Positions 24,306-34,392 are shown, counted from the stretch's first letter. The stretch: 64,000 bases of DNA from NC2004 sp050874905 (GCA_050874905.1 JBNMLP010000015.1:6197-70196); one strand, 5' to 3'. The notes: generated from the letters alone by a model not told the origin. Numbers and translations are program-made.

Positions 24306-25640
24306 ATGTATCTCAGAAGAAAGATCGATGACTATCTCGTACAATGGAAAAATGATCCGATGCATAAGCCTTTGATCATCAAAGGAGCGCGTCAGATTGG
24401 AAAAACAGAATCCATACTGCATTTTGCCAAAGAGCATTATGAGAATGTTGTGTATATCAATTTTGTATTGGACAAACGCTATCGGGCGATTGTAAGTGAT
24501 GGGTATGATGTGGAAACCGTGATAAAGAGTATTACACTGGTCAATCCTGCACTTCATTTTCTCCCCGACGAAACGATCCTGATTTTTGATGAAATTCAGG
24601 AATATCCGGATGTTGCCACAACGTTGAAATCATTTCGTCAGGACGGACGTTTTGATGTGATATGCAGTGGTTATATGCTGGGGATAAATTATAAAAAAAT
24701 ACACAGCAACAGTGTTGGAAACAAAACGGATTATGAAATGTTTTCCATGGATTTTGAAGAATTTTTGTGGGCAAAGGGGTATCAACAGGAGCAGATTGAC
24801 AGTATCCTGAAGCATATGATAGACCTGATCCCATTTAGTGAAACAGAACAGACCATATATAAATCATTGTTTTTGGATTACTGTGTACTTGGCGGAATGC
24901 CGGATGTAGTAAAGGGCTACATTGAAACAGGAACCTTTTCTCATTCTCTGGAAATACAGGAACAGATCCGGCTGGATTATGAAGAAGATGTACGAAAGTA
25001 TGCCGAAGGACTGGATCAGACAAAGATCATCAGTGTGTATCGGAGTGTCCCGGCGCAGTTGGCAAAGGAGAACAAGAAATTTCAATTTAACAAAATTCAA
25101 AAAAATGCAAGATCCAGAGAATATACCGGATGTATTGAATGGTTGTCGGATGCCGGTGTGATCTCCCAGTGTTACTGTCTGTCTTTTCCTGAGCTGCCAT
25201 TAAAGGGCAATATAGAGGAAAGTAAATTCAAACTGTATTACCCTGACACGGGATTGCTGATCTCAGCACTGGATGAAGAAGCCCAGGAAGACTTGCGGGT
25301 AAATAAAAATCTTGGGGTATATAAGGGCGCACTTTATGAGAATTTTGTGGCAGAAGCCTTTCTGAAACAGAAATTAGGATTATTCTACTATAAAAAGGAT
25401 AATTCAACATTAGAGGAAGACTTTTTTGTACGTTCCAAAAATGAACTGATCCCGGTAGAAGTGAAATCCAACAACGACAGGGCAAAGACATTATCAAATC
25501 TGATAAAAAATGAAAACTATAGTGATATAAAGCATGGAATCAAGCTGGGAGATTTTAATGTAGGGTATGCCAATCAGATTTATACATTTCCATATTACTG
25601 TGCATTTATGATAAAAGCATATCTAAAAGAGTGGGATTAA
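24306..25640 (+). CDS. AAA ATPase with C-terminal DUF4143 domain
   Basis: The ATG at 24306 is chosen because TAGGAGG stands 8 bases before it; an in-frame GTG at 24297 overlaps that RBS. The protein has 444 residues, Walker A GARQIGKTE, Walker B LIFDEIQE, the DUF4143 region from about 200, and the C-terminal nuclease-like motif (EEDFFVRS, then PVEVKS). It is related to the gene at 1217 but clearly diverged. Function is unknown. It is monocistronic, with an iterated-repeat promoter upstream. Confidence 0.85.
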   Translation: MYLRRKIDDYLVQWKNDPMHKPLIIKGARQIGKTESILHFAKEHYENVVYINFVLDKRYRAIVSDGYDVETVIKSITLVNPALHFLPDETILIFDEIQEYPDVATTLKSFRQDGRFDVICSGYMLGINYKKIHSNSVGNKTDYEMFSMDFEEFLWAKGYQQEQIDSILKHMIDLIPFSETEQTIYKSLFLDYCVLGGMPDVVKGYIETGTFSHSLEIQEQIRLDYEEDVRKYAEGLDQTKIISVYRSVPAQLAKENKKFQFNKIQKNARSREYTGCIEWLSDAGVISQCYCLSFPELPLKGNIEESKFKLYYPDTGLLISALDEEAQEDLRVNKNLGVYKGALYENFVAEAFLKQKLGLFYYKKDNSTLEEDFFVRSKNELIPVEVKSNNDRAKTLSNLIKNENYSDIKHGIKLGDFNVGYANQIYTFPYYCAFMIKAYLKEWD

Positions 25641-25711
25641 GCTTCCCATAGCCATTTCCCTTAAGATTTGCTATAATAAGGAAAGCAAATAAACAGGAGG
25701 GTGGTCACACC

Positions 25712-26317
25712 ATGGAAACGATCGCAAGAGAAGATGCTCTCGCACTGCTGAAAAAATACAACAAAGACCCATTCCACATCCAGCACGCATTGACGGTAGA
25801 AGCCGTGATGAAATGGTATGCAAAGGAACTGGGCTATGAAGAAGATCAGGAATACTGGGGCATTGTCGGTATGCTGCACGATATTGATTTTGAGTTATAT
25901 CCGGACGAACATTGCCTGAAAGCACCGGAATTATTACGGGAAGCCGGAGTGGGCGAGGACGTGATCCACGCAGTCTGTTCGCATGGATATGGAATTACAG
26001 TGGGCTGTGGAAAAACGATTGAGGTAGAACCGATCCATGAGATGGAAAAGGTACTATTTGCAGCTGATGAGCTGACGGGACTGATCTGGGCAGCTGCTTT
26101 AATGCGCCCTTCTAAGAGTACCAAGGATATGGAACTGAAATCTCTGAAAAAGAAATATAAAGCGAAAGGATTTGCCGCAGGCTGTTCCAGAGAGGTGATT
26201 GCCCGTGGCGCAGAGCAGCTTGGCTGGGAGCTGCCAAAGCTTTTGGAGCTTACTCTTCAGGCGATGGCAGATTCGGAGGATACCATCATGCGTGAAATGC
26301 AGGAAGTATCAGAGTAA
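25712..26317 (+). CDS. HD-domain phosphohydrolase-like protein
   Basis: This 201-residue protein has the HD motif HIQHAL near residue 21 and MLHDIDFE near 55, with later His in CSHGYG and EPIHEM. These are the metal ligands of HD hydrolases. The substrate is unknown; relatives are often annotated as HDIG or hydrolase. The promoter is an extended -10 (TGCTATAAT, 25669-25677), and GGAGGGTGG precedes the ATG. Confidence 0.85.
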   Translation: METIAREDALALLKKYNKDPFHIQHALTVEAVMKWYAKELGYEEDQEYWGIVGMLHDIDFELYPDEHCLKAPELLREAGVGEDVIHAVCSHGYGITVGCGKTIEVEPIHEMEKVLFAADELTGLIWAAALMRPSKSTKDMELKSLKKKYKAKGFAAGCSREVIARGAEQLGWELPKLLELTLQAMADSEDTIMREMQEVSE

Positions 26318-26392
26318 GAGCAAGCTATAGATTGCTATGGATTTTGGGGATAGATTTGTGTAAAATAGAGGGAAGAAAAGTAGGAGATTGGT

Positions 26393-28066
26393 ATGAAACG
26401 CATGGATCATTTATTGGATTTTTTTAAACTGCTGTATCAGAATGCAGAAAAAATTGAGGAATGTGAGGCAAATGTTGCCGCTGCCGTTGCGCTGGTGGCA
26501 GATCAGCTTCAGATTGGAAAAGTAGAAGTACAGATCACGGCACCGGAGTCAAAGCTTCGTCCGCAGGGAGATTATCACACTGCTACGATCTATGAGGAAG
26601 AAAAGGATATCGGAACACAACAGTATCCACTTGTTTTTCATATTCCGGATGGTGCGGTGGTGACGATCACCTTAACACCAAAGCACGAGACTGCATTTTC
26701 GGAAGAGGAAAAGCAGGTGTTATACGTGCTGTTTCGTGCTGTTTTTATGCAGTACAGCCGGGTGATCATGAAAGGGCTTTTAGCGCGCGTGATCGATACG
26801 GATCTGGATACCGGAGCTGCGACGATGGATCGATTGATGCGGCAGGCAGGAAAGCTGATGCAGATGCGCTGTATCGAAGATTATGCGATTGTATTTTTTA
26901 ATATACATAATTTCAAATATGTCAATAAAGTTCTTTCCTATGCAGAGGGAGATGTGGTATTAAGAAAATACACCGCCTATGTGCAGAGTATGCTTGAGGA
27001 CGAGGAACTGCTGGCGCGTCCGGGTGGAGATAACTTTGTGGCACTTTTAAAAGAGGAGAAGCTGCACACTTTTCTGGAGAAATTAAAACGGGTGCGGATC
27101 TGCTACAAAGGGCCGCAGGTAGAAAAGGAATTCATTTTCGGTGTGACGGCTGGCTACAGCAATCTTCACGATCTGCCGGAGGTGCGTGATGTGATGGCAC
27201 GATGCAGTGTTGCATATGCAGTGGCAAGAAAAATAGGAACCGGACAGATTGTTGCCTATACGCCTGAGATCAAACAGGAGATGATGGAAAAACAAAGTGT
27301 ATTGTCTGACTTTGTGAGTGCGCTGGAAAAACGGGAATTTGTCGTATATTATCAGCCAAAGGTGAATATCCAGGGACAGACTATTTATGGAGCAGAGGCA
27401 TTGGTAAGATGGATCCGGAATGGGAAGCTTGTTCCGCCGATCCAGTTTATTCCACTGTTAGAGCAGGAAGGAAGCATTGTAGCACTGGATTATTATGTGT
27501 TGGAAGAGGTATGCCGCTGGCTTAGAAAACGGATGGATGAGGGGCAAAAACCTCTTTGCATTTCCGTCAATTTTTCCAGAAAGCATTTGCAGGAAGAAAA
27601 TCTGGTAGAACATATCGTAGCAGTCATTGACCGGTATCAGATCGATCACCGCTATATTGAGATTGAGCTGACGGAAAGCGAGGAATACCAGAATTTTGAA
27701 ATGATGACAAAGTTGGTCGGTGAGCTGAAAGCCAATGGGATCGGTACTTCCATGGATGATTTTGGAACAGGATTTTCCTCCCTTAACATGATCAAAAATG
27801 TAGATTTAAAAGTGATCAAGATTGACAAATCCTTTATTCCACTGGAGACAGAGTATCCGGGAAAGGAAAAGGATCTGATCATGTTCCGGCATATCGTGAG
27901 TCTGGTGCGGGAACTGGATAAAAAAACGATTGCCGAAGGCGTGGAGACGGAAAAACAGCTGGATTATTTAAGAGAAGTCGGATGTGACATTGTGCAGGGC
28001 TATGTCTTTGACCGTCCGCTTCCGCAGGAGCAATTTGAAGAACGACTGGCATGTGGATATGAATAG
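26393..28066 (+). CDS. c-di-GMP phosphodiesterase (degenerate GGDEF plus EAL)
   Basis: This 557-residue cytoplasmic protein has a GAF-like region at about 1-130. A GGDEF domain near 150-295 has RPGGDNF in place of the catalytic motif, so it is probably inactive. The EAL domain (from about 310) keeps EALVRW, the catalytic DDFGTGFSS and the late AEGVET. It should hydrolyse cyclic di-GMP. In motile Clostridia such enzymes favour motility over attachment, which fits the flagellar-type genes at 54-56 kb. A GCAA-loop terminator follows. Confidence 0.9.
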   Translation: MKRMDHLLDFFKLLYQNAEKIEECEANVAAAVALVADQLQIGKVEVQITAPESKLRPQGDYHTATIYEEEKDIGTQQYPLVFHIPDGAVVTITLTPKHETAFSEEEKQVLYVLFRAVFMQYSRVIMKGLLARVIDTDLDTGAATMDRLMRQAGKLMQMRCIEDYAIVFFNIHNFKYVNKVLSYAEGDVVLRKYTAYVQSMLEDEELLARPGGDNFVALLKEEKLHTFLEKLKRVRICYKGPQVEKEFIFGVTAGYSNLHDLPEVRDVMARCSVAYAVARKIGTGQIVAYTPEIKQEMMEKQSVLSDFVSALEKREFVVYYQPKVNIQGQTIYGAEALVRWIRNGKLVPPIQFIPLLEQEGSIVALDYYVLEEVCRWLRKRMDEGQKPLCISVNFSRKHLQEENLVEHIVAVIDRYQIDHRYIEIELTESEEYQNFEMMTKLVGELKANGIGTSMDDFGTGFSSLNMIKNVDLKVIKIDKSFIPLETEYPGKEKDLIMFRHIVSLVRELDKKTIAEGVETEKQLDYLREVGCDIVQGYVFDRPLPQEQFEERLACGYE

Positions 28067-28073
28067 GAATAAG

Positions 28074-28098
28074 AGGCTGTTGCAAAACAGCCTTTTTC
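28074..28098 (+). terminator. Rho-independent terminator with GCAA tetraloop
   Basis: AGGCTGTT and AACAGCCT (28074-28093) enclose a GCAA loop and are followed by T5. Confidence 0.85.
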
Positions 28099-28127
28099 TA
28101 TGAAAATTATCATAAGGAGAAAAGAAA

Positions 28128-28607
28128 ATGGAAGTTCGAGCATATGAGGAAAAAGATCTTAGCGCAATGAGAAAGATCTGGAATGAAGTAGTGGAAGAGG
28201 GCATTTCCTTTCCACAGGAAGAGTTATTAGATCAGGAAACAGCGAAAGCATTTTTTGCTTCCCAAAGCTATTGCGGTGTTGCGGTAGAGGACGGACAGGT
28301 GGTAGGTCTTTACATTCTCCATCCAAACAATATCGGACGATGTGGGCATATCTGCAATGCAAGCTATGCTGTAAATTCTGCCTGCCGTGGAAAACATATC
28401 GGAGAAAAACTCGTGAAAGACTGCCTGAAAATGGCAAAGGAACTGGGATTTTTGGTTTTACAGTTTAATGCAGTAGTGGAGAGTAATGTACATGCCAGAC
28501 ATTTATATGAGCGGTTGGGCTTTGTACAGTTAGGAACGATTCCGGGTGGCTTTCGCATGAAAAACGGGACATATGAAAACATATGTCCCTACTATCATGA
28601 GTTGTAG
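28128..28607 (+). CDS. GNAT N-acetyltransferase
   Basis: This 159-residue protein has the acetyl-CoA-binding segment ASYAVNSACRGKHIGEKLVKD and the C-terminal FNAVVESNVHARHLYERLGF motif. The acceptor is unknown. Near its 3' end a perfect 10-bp stem with AAAA loop (28566-28589) lies within the coding sequence. It is convergent with the exporter gene, 28 bases away. Confidence 0.88.
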   Translation: MEVRAYEEKDLSAMRKIWNEVVEEGISFPQEELLDQETAKAFFASQSYCGVAVEDGQVVGLYILHPNNIGRCGHICNASYAVNSACRGKHIGEKLVKDCLKMAKELGFLVLQFNAVVESNVHARHLYERLGFVQLGTIPGGFRMKNGTYENICPYYHEL

Positions 28608-28635
28608 TGAAAGAGCTGTGCATGATAAAACCTGA

Positions 28636-29973
28636 TCAGGTGCAGTAACGGAACGTTTTGTCTGTTAAGATACGGGCAAAGATAAGTCCGAATGGCAGAG
28701 CGAGGATAATAAGCAGGGAGGAAGCAAGCCAGGAGGCTGCTACCATAAGATGCATGACGCCTAAGTTATAGAAAGCTTTGTATAAATAAAGTCCGGGAAC
28801 CATGATAACGATAGAAGGAACGGTAATGGCGATCCTTGGATAGCCTGCCAGTCCCTTTAAGGTAGAAGCAAGCAGTCCGGCTAAGCAGGCACCAAGAAAC
28901 GCAGCGGCAGCAGGTGGGAATGAGCACAGATCGATCAATTCCAGACGCAGCGTGTTAGAGATGGCACCGATCAGGCCGGCAGCGGCAGCAAGCCGGATCG
29001 GACTGTTAAACATCATGGAGAATCCGAACACTCCACAGAATCCGGCTAATAACCGTAACAGGATGCGCTGCCAGATGGCGAGATTAAGCGGTAAAAATGC
29101 GAGAGGCTTTAATCCGAGCAGCATCGCCAGGATCCATGCGGTCATGGTTGCCACCGTGATAATGAGCAGAGAATAAATAAGCCGTTCAATGCCGGAGCGC
29201 ATATCAAGCTTGGCAAGATCAATGCCGCTTGTAATAAATGGAAATCCCGGAATGATAAATAACATAGAACAAATGTATCCGGCTTCATGCTGCACGTTGA
29301 TCGAGAATAGTGCCTGAAGCAGTTTCAGTAATACCGTGTAACTGAAACAGGCAGCAGAAACAGAACACATAATGCATAAAAACAGGGTAAAATGGTGCTT
29401 GCCGAGTTTGCATCGGATATAATTACCAATGCCTGCGCCAATAAAAGCACAGAATATTTCTACGATGCCTCCGCCTAACAGAAAGGTAAAAGCCCCACAC
29501 GCCAGTGCAGCAGATGCAGCAAGGGAAAGAGGGGAATAGAGGTTGTGGATCCGTTCCAGTTCGTCCAGAGTAGAATGAATCTCTTCACAGCTTTTCTTAA
29601 GCTCCTCTTTTTCAAAGTGAAAAACAAATTTTTCCAGTCGATTAAGCTGGGAGGTGTTGACTCCGGTATTGGTCAGACATAAGGACTGGCTGAAACTGCT
29701 GTCGCCGTCAAAACAGGTATAGTTAATAGACATCAATCCAATGTCTACCGTGCTGGTGATGTTCATCAGGTCGGAAAGCTCATTCATAGAGCTTCGTACC
29801 CGCCATGCTCCGGTGCCACAGGAAAGCATCATAATGCCGACACGACCGATCACGGATGCTTTTGCGGACAGGGATGCTTCTGTGATCGGGCAGGGATTTT
29901 TTTGATCGGCATATTCATGCCAATGGATATCCATATGATTTTTTTTGATGGATAATGTATTGTTGGAATCCAT
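28636..29973 (-). CDS. ThrE-family threonine/serine exporter (fused two-part form)
   Basis: This 445-residue protein has a cytoplasmic N-terminal third containing the DUF1212 core (RVGIMMLSCGTGAWRVRSSMNEL). About ten membrane spans follow, comprising both the ThrE and ThrE_2 (DUF3815-like) halves. Members export threonine and serine using the proton gradient. It follows a gene of unknown function after 15 bases, in the same operon, divergent from a LysR regulator. Confidence 0.85.
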   Translation of the reverse strand: MDSNNTLSIKKNHMDIHWHEYADQKNPCPITEASLSAKASVIGRVGIMMLSCGTGAWRVRSSMNELSDLMNITSTVDIGLMSINYTCFDGDSSFSQSLCLTNTGVNTSQLNRLEKFVFHFEKEELKKSCEEIHSTLDELERIHNLYSPLSLAASAALACGAFTFLLGGGIVEIFCAFIGAGIGNYIRCKLGKHHFTLFLCIMCSVSAACFSYTVLLKLLQALFSINVQHEAGYICSMLFIIPGFPFITSGIDLAKLDMRSGIERLIYSLLIITVATMTAWILAMLLGLKPLAFLPLNLAIWQRILLRLLAGFCGVFGFSMMFNSPIRLAAAAGLIGAISNTLRLELIDLCSFPPAAAAFLGACLAGLLASTLKGLAGYPRIAITVPSIVIMVPGLYLYKAFYNLGVMHLMVAASWLASSLLIILALPFGLIFARILTDKTFRYCT

Positions 29974-29988
29974 TTTTCTCGCTCCTTT

Positions 29989-30786
29989 TTACAGATCTAA
30001 ACTATTATTTCCTGCCATTTTAATCATTTCTTCCCGGCATGCCAATACCAGTCCGTCCATCACACTTAAATGGTGCAGCATATTGGCTTCAAACTGATGA
30101 ATAGGAAGAAGAATTCCTAATTCGTCGAAAGATTTTCCCGAACGGGTTCCGGTTTCCTGACCATAATATACAATCGCAGTAAATGCTTCTTTTTGAATTT
30201 CATGAAACGTATTCCAGATAATGTCATAGGCCTGGGCTTCTGTCAGTCCTAATTTTTTTGTGTCGGGAAGTGCATATAAGATAAGTACACCACGTTCCCT
30301 GTTTTCTGGTTTTTCGCAGATTTCCATGCCGGATGTATAATACCGGATCAGATCATAGCCGTCTGCCAGATAGAGTTTGGAACGCGGAGCAGTGTGATGC
30401 GCTTGAAAGACTTCGTGAAATTTTTTATATTCATGCTTGGAGACAAGGTCCTTTTTGTCCTCTAACAGATTTCCATCCGGATCTGTAAGAAGAACAGGAT
30501 TTTCTCCACTCTTTCCGTGAAAACGCTTTGGAATGAGATAGGCTTCTTTTAACAGATCAAACATGCTGCGGTTGCATATTTCCAATAAAAAAGCACTTAA
30601 ATCTCCATTTTTGTAGGCAGTAAGAAGTACCTGTGCAAAATGACGGGGATCTGGATCAACAGAACGCTCATCGTCATTTAAGTGATTGTAAAAGGTGTCG
30701 AGCAGTTTTTCGCAGTATTCATCCGAGGAAAGGATTCTGGAAAACATATTCTCCACTTCTTCTTCTCTTGGTAAAACGAGTGACAT
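29989..30786 (-). CDS. conserved-looking cytoplasmic protein of unknown function
   Basis: The start at 30786 follows TAGGAGATGG, giving 265 residues; a start nine codons upstream lacks an RBS. The protein is soluble and rich in charged residues, with no motif I recognise. Segments such as YLADGYDLIRYYTSGMEI and the C-terminal helix (MLHHLSVMDGLVLACREEM) suggest a compact fold. It is the first gene of a two-gene operon with the ThrE-like exporter and faces a LysR gene. Confidence 0.6.
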   Translation of the reverse strand: MSLVLPREEEVENMFSRILSSDEYCEKLLDTFYNHLNDDERSVDPDPRHFAQVLLTAYKNGDLSAFLLEICNRSMFDLLKEAYLIPKRFHGKSGENPVLLTDPDGNLLEDKKDLVSKHEYKKFHEVFQAHHTAPRSKLYLADGYDLIRYYTSGMEICEKPENRERGVLILYALPDTKKLGLTEAQAYDIIWNTFHEIQKEAFTAIVYYGQETGTRSGKSFDELGILLPIHQFEANMLHHLSVMDGLVLACREEMIKMAGNNSLDL

Positions 30787-30887
30787 AAAACCATCTCCTA
30801 ACATCGATGTCACAATATTCCTACATCTTATTGTCTTTTGATTCTGTTGTGATTATAATTTGATATCAGAGATAAGTAAAAGATGTA

Positions 30888-30910
30888 ATTGATATAACTG
30901 ATATATCAAT
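30888..30910. promoter_or_regulatory. palindromic site in the LysR divergent promoter region
   Basis: ATTGATAT and ATATCAAT are perfect inverted 8-mers separated by 7 bases, 20 bases before the LysR start. LysR regulators usually bind such sites to control themselves and the divergent gene. Confidence 0.6.
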
Positions 30911-30929
30911 ATGATATGGGAGGAATACC

Positions 30930-31823
30930 ATGAACGTTAATTACGAATATTATAAGATTTTTTATTATGTGGCAAAATATCAGAATTTTACTAAAGCGGC
31001 GCGTGCACTGAATAACAGTCAGCCTAATGTTACGCGTGCGATGAACAACCTGGAACAGGAGATTAATTGTACACTGTTTGTCCGGACAAATCGAGGGGTA
31101 TTTTTGACACCGGAGGGAGAAAAGTTGTACCAAAGGGTTGCAGTTGCTATGACGCAGCTTCAATTAGCAGAAGAGGAAATGGAGGAGCGTGCCAGTTTAG
31201 AATATGGAAGTATTTCCATTGGAGTTAGTGAGATTGCATTAAACATTTTTTTGCTTGAGAAGCTGAAGAAATTTCACATGACATATCCCGGGGTACGGTT
31301 GAAGATAAGAAATTATTTGACCCCACAGGCGTTGCGAGCAGTCAGAGAAGGGGAGATCGACTTTGCGATCGTGACCTCTCCGGTTATTGTGGAAACACCG
31401 TTAAAGCAGATTGCAGTAAAGGAATTTCAGGAAATACTGGTGGGAGGCAGTTCCTTTTCGGCATTGGCAGAACAGAAGCTGTCATTTGCAGATATGAGTG
31501 ATCGACCGATGATCTGTCTGGGAAAAAATACGGCTACGTATCATTTTTATGAGGAGTTATTTTTGCACTGGGGGATTTCAATAAAACCGGAAATTGAAGC
31601 AGCTACGGCAGATCAGGTGCTGGCACTGGCAAAGAATGAACTGGGACTGGCGTTTTTGCCGGAGGAAATGGCGCAGGAAGCGATACATCAGGGGCAATTG
31701 ATTTCCGTGCCGATAAAGGAAACCATACCGAAGCGGAGCGTCTGTATGGTTTATGATGAAAAACGACCTACGGGTGCTGCTGCACAGAAGTTAAAAAGAA
31801 TGCTGGTGCGTGATCTATCATAG
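30930..31823 (+). CDS. LysR-family regulator (possible metE regulator)
   Basis: This 297-residue protein has an N-terminal helix-turn-helix (FTKAARALNNSQPNVTRAMNNLEQ) and a substrate-binding-like effector domain. It sits between the divergent exporter operon and metE, which follows in the same direction after 104 bases. A LysR-type symmetrical site overlaps its own stop codon in front of metE. Control of metE (MetR-like), of the exporter, or of both is inference. Confidence 0.88.
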   Translation: MNVNYEYYKIFYYVAKYQNFTKAARALNNSQPNVTRAMNNLEQEINCTLFVRTNRGVFLTPEGEKLYQRVAVAMTQLQLAEEEMEERASLEYGSISIGVSEIALNIFLLEKLKKFHMTYPGVRLKIRNYLTPQALRAVREGEIDFAIVTSPVIVETPLKQIAVKEFQEILVGGSSFSALAEQKLSFADMSDRPMICLGKNTATYHFYEELFLHWGISIKPEIEAATADQVLALAKNELGLAFLPEEMAQEAIHQGQLISVPIKETIPKRSVCMVYDEKRPTGAAAQKLKRMLVRDLS

Positions 31824-31834
31824 CTTCAAACTAT
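31820..31834 (+). promoter_or_regulatory. LysR-type box between lysR stop and metE
   Basis: ATAGCTTCAAACTAT is symmetrical at six of seven pairs and fits the T-N11-A pattern. It lies 94 bases before the metE start and upstream of a TATAAT near 31879. No SAM riboswitch or T-box fits in the 104-base gap. Confidence 0.45.
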
Positions 31835-31927
31835 GGCTAACCACTCTTTTTCCGTATTTTTCAATAAACCCTGTCACTATTATAATGAGGAAAACATAAA
31901 TTCACATTATAAATGGAGGGTATTAGG

Positions 31928-34195
31928 ATGCAGACAGCAGTGATTGGTTTCCCAAGAATTGGATCTTTAAGAGAGTTAAAATTTGCTTCGGAGCGCTATT
32001 TTAGAAAAGAGAGCAGCGAAGAAGAACTTTTAAAGACCGCGAAAGAGTTAAGAAAAGTACATTGGACAACGCAGAAGCAGGCAGGAATTGATTATATTTC
32101 CAGTAATGATTTTTCTTTTTATGATCTGACACTGGATACGGCAGTGCTGTTAGACATTGTTCCGGCACGTTATAAAAATCTGGAGCTTTCCAAACTTGAT
32201 ACCTATTTTGCGATGGCAAGAGGACATCAGGATGCGGGACGTGACGTGAAGGCACTTGCCATGAAAAAATGGTTTAATACAAATTATCACTATATTGTTC
32301 CGGAAATCGAAGATGATACCGTGATCACACTCTGCCCGGACAAGCTGCTTCAAGAATATGAGGAAGCAAAGGCACTGGGCATCACGACCAAACCGGTTGT
32401 GATCGGCGCATATACGATGTTGAAGCTGTGCCGTTATACCGGAGAAAAAAAGGCAGCGGATTATGTAGAGGCAGTGACAAAGGCATATCAGGAGCTGCTA
32501 GGTTTATGTGCAGAGCATCAGATCGACTGGATCCAGTTTGACGAGCCGGCACTGGTCAAGGATATGGATAAGGAAGATATTGCTTTCTTCCATCAGATCT
32601 ATGATGCGCTCCTCCCGGCAAAAAAGCAGTGCCATGTGTTATTACAGACCTATTTTGGAGACATCAGAGATGTTTATGAAGACGTATGTGCAATGCCATT
32701 TGATGGAATCGGACTGGATTTTATCGAGGGGAAACAGACCAGACAATTAGTGGAAGAAAAGGGATTTCCAAAGGATAAGCTGTTATTTGCCGGACTGGTA
32801 AACGGAAAAAATATCTGGAAGAATCATTATGAGCGCACATTGCAGGAGCTGCATGCGTTAGAGGATAAACAGATCAAAGCGGTTCTTTCTACCTCCTGCT
32901 CCCTGCTTCATGTGCCATATACGCTGCGACATGAGGAGAAGCTTGCAAAAGAAGCAGTTTGTTACTTCGCCTTTGCAGAAGAGAAGCTTTTAGAATTACA
33001 GCAGCTACGTACTCTTGCAGAATGTGAAGATGCTGAGAAAGAGGCGGCTTACCAGGCAAATCAGGAATTGTTTGCAAAGAAAAGAGATTGCGAAAATCAG
33101 GAAGTGACCAAGCGGCTTTCACAGGTAACGGAAAAAGATTATGTGAGACTTCCAGAGCGTAAGGTGCGCCAGAAATTACAAAAAGAGGAGCTTGCTCTTC
33201 CAGAATTTCCTACGACTACGATCGGTTCTTTCCCACAGACAAAAGATGTAAAATCCAATCGTGCCGCATACCGGAAAGGACATATTACCGAGCAGGAGTA
33301 TGTGGACTTCAATAAGAAAAAGATTGCAGAATGTGTGGCATGGCAGGAAGAGATCGGACTGGATGTTTTAGTACACGGGGAATATGAAAGAAATGATATG
33401 GTGGAATATTTCGGAGAATCACTCGGAGGTTTTTTATTCACTGAAAAAGCCTGGGTGCAGTCATACGGAACCCGCTGCGTAAAGCCACCGATCATCTGGG
33501 GAGACGTATACCGCAAGAATCCGATCACAGTAGAGTGGTCTGCTTACGCGCAGTCTCTGACAAAGAAACCGATGAAAGGAATGTTGACCGGTCCGGTTAC
33601 GATCTTAAATTGGTCGTTCCCAAGAGAAGATATTTCCATCAAAGAATCCATCTCGCAGATCGCACTTGCCATCCGCGACGAAGTACTTGATCTGGAAGCA
33701 AATGGAATTCGTGTCATTCAGATTGATGAAGCTGCATTAAGAGAGAAACTTCCACTACGCAAATCCGATTGGAACAAGGAATATCTTGACTTTGCAATCC
33801 CGGCATTCCGTCTGACACACAGTGGAGTAAAACCGGATACACAGATCCATACCCATATGTGTTACAGCGAATTTACCGACATTATCCCGGCGATCGATGC
33901 GATGGACGCAGATGTCATTACCTTTGAGGCATCCCGTTCCGATCTCCAGATACTGGATTCTTTAAGAGAACATCACTTTGAAACAGAAGTAGGACCAGGT
34001 GTGTATGATATCCATTCTCCGCGTGTACCATCCGTGGAAGAGATCGTGTCAGCATTAAAGCAGATGCTTACGAAGATAGAACGGGATAAATTATGGGTAA
34101 ACCCGGACTGTGGATTGAAAACAAGAGGGGTACCGGAAACCGAAGCAAGTCTTAAAAACATGGTAGAAGCAGCCCGTCAGATCCGCCAGTTATAA
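31928..34195 (+). CDS. metE: cobalamin-independent methionine synthase
   Basis: The protein has 755 residues, close to the usual MetE length; ATG 31928 is chosen because GGAGGG precedes it and the family starts near the IGFPRIGSLRELKF motif. MetE transfers a methyl group from 5-methyltetrahydrofolate-glutamates to homocysteine. The zinc ligands can be read: His and Cys in HTHMCYSEF, Glu in TFEASRSD, and Cys in NPDCGLKTR. The second-half core TTTIGSFPQTKDVK is intact. It appears monocistronic, closed by the terminator at 34311. Confidence 0.97.
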   Translation: MQTAVIGFPRIGSLRELKFASERYFRKESSEEELLKTAKELRKVHWTTQKQAGIDYISSNDFSFYDLTLDTAVLLDIVPARYKNLELSKLDTYFAMARGHQDAGRDVKALAMKKWFNTNYHYIVPEIEDDTVITLCPDKLLQEYEEAKALGITTKPVVIGAYTMLKLCRYTGEKKAADYVEAVTKAYQELLGLCAEHQIDWIQFDEPALVKDMDKEDIAFFHQIYDALLPAKKQCHVLLQTYFGDIRDVYEDVCAMPFDGIGLDFIEGKQTRQLVEEKGFPKDKLLFAGLVNGKNIWKNHYERTLQELHALEDKQIKAVLSTSCSLLHVPYTLRHEEKLAKEAVCYFAFAEEKLLELQQLRTLAECEDAEKEAAYQANQELFAKKRDCENQEVTKRLSQVTEKDYVRLPERKVRQKLQKEELALPEFPTTTIGSFPQTKDVKSNRAAYRKGHITEQEYVDFNKKKIAECVAWQEEIGLDVLVHGEYERNDMVEYFGESLGGFLFTEKAWVQSYGTRCVKPPIIWGDVYRKNPITVEWSAYAQSLTKKPMKGMLTGPVTILNWSFPREDISIKESISQIALAIRDEVLDLEANGIRVIQIDEAALREKLPLRKSDWNKEYLDFAIPAFRLTHSGVKPDTQIHTHMCYSEFTDIIPAIDAMDADVITFEASRSDLQILDSLREHHFETEVGPGVYDIHSPRVPSVEEIVSALKQMLTKIERDKLWVNPDCGLKTRGVPETEASLKNMVEAARQIRQL

Positions 34196-34310
34196 CTAGG
34201 AACAGTGCAATCAAAGCGAAAGCGTGCCTGAAAAATACCTGATCCCACAAAAGGGGACACATCGGCATGAACCTGCTGGACATTCGGTACTCGATGAAGG
34301 TAGAATAGAG

Positions 34311-34340
34311 CTTCCCACATTTTGATGTGGGAAGTTTTTT
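34311..34340 (+). terminator. Rho-independent terminator
   Basis: CTTCCCACAT and ATGTGGGAAG (34311-34334) with a TTTG loop and six T. It ends the metE transcript. The 115 bases between metE and this hairpin show no gene. Confidence 0.9.
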
Positions 34341-34392
34341 CATTTTGTGCTATTCTTTAGAGAGAGGTAAGAGAAAAGAGGGCAGATGAAAT

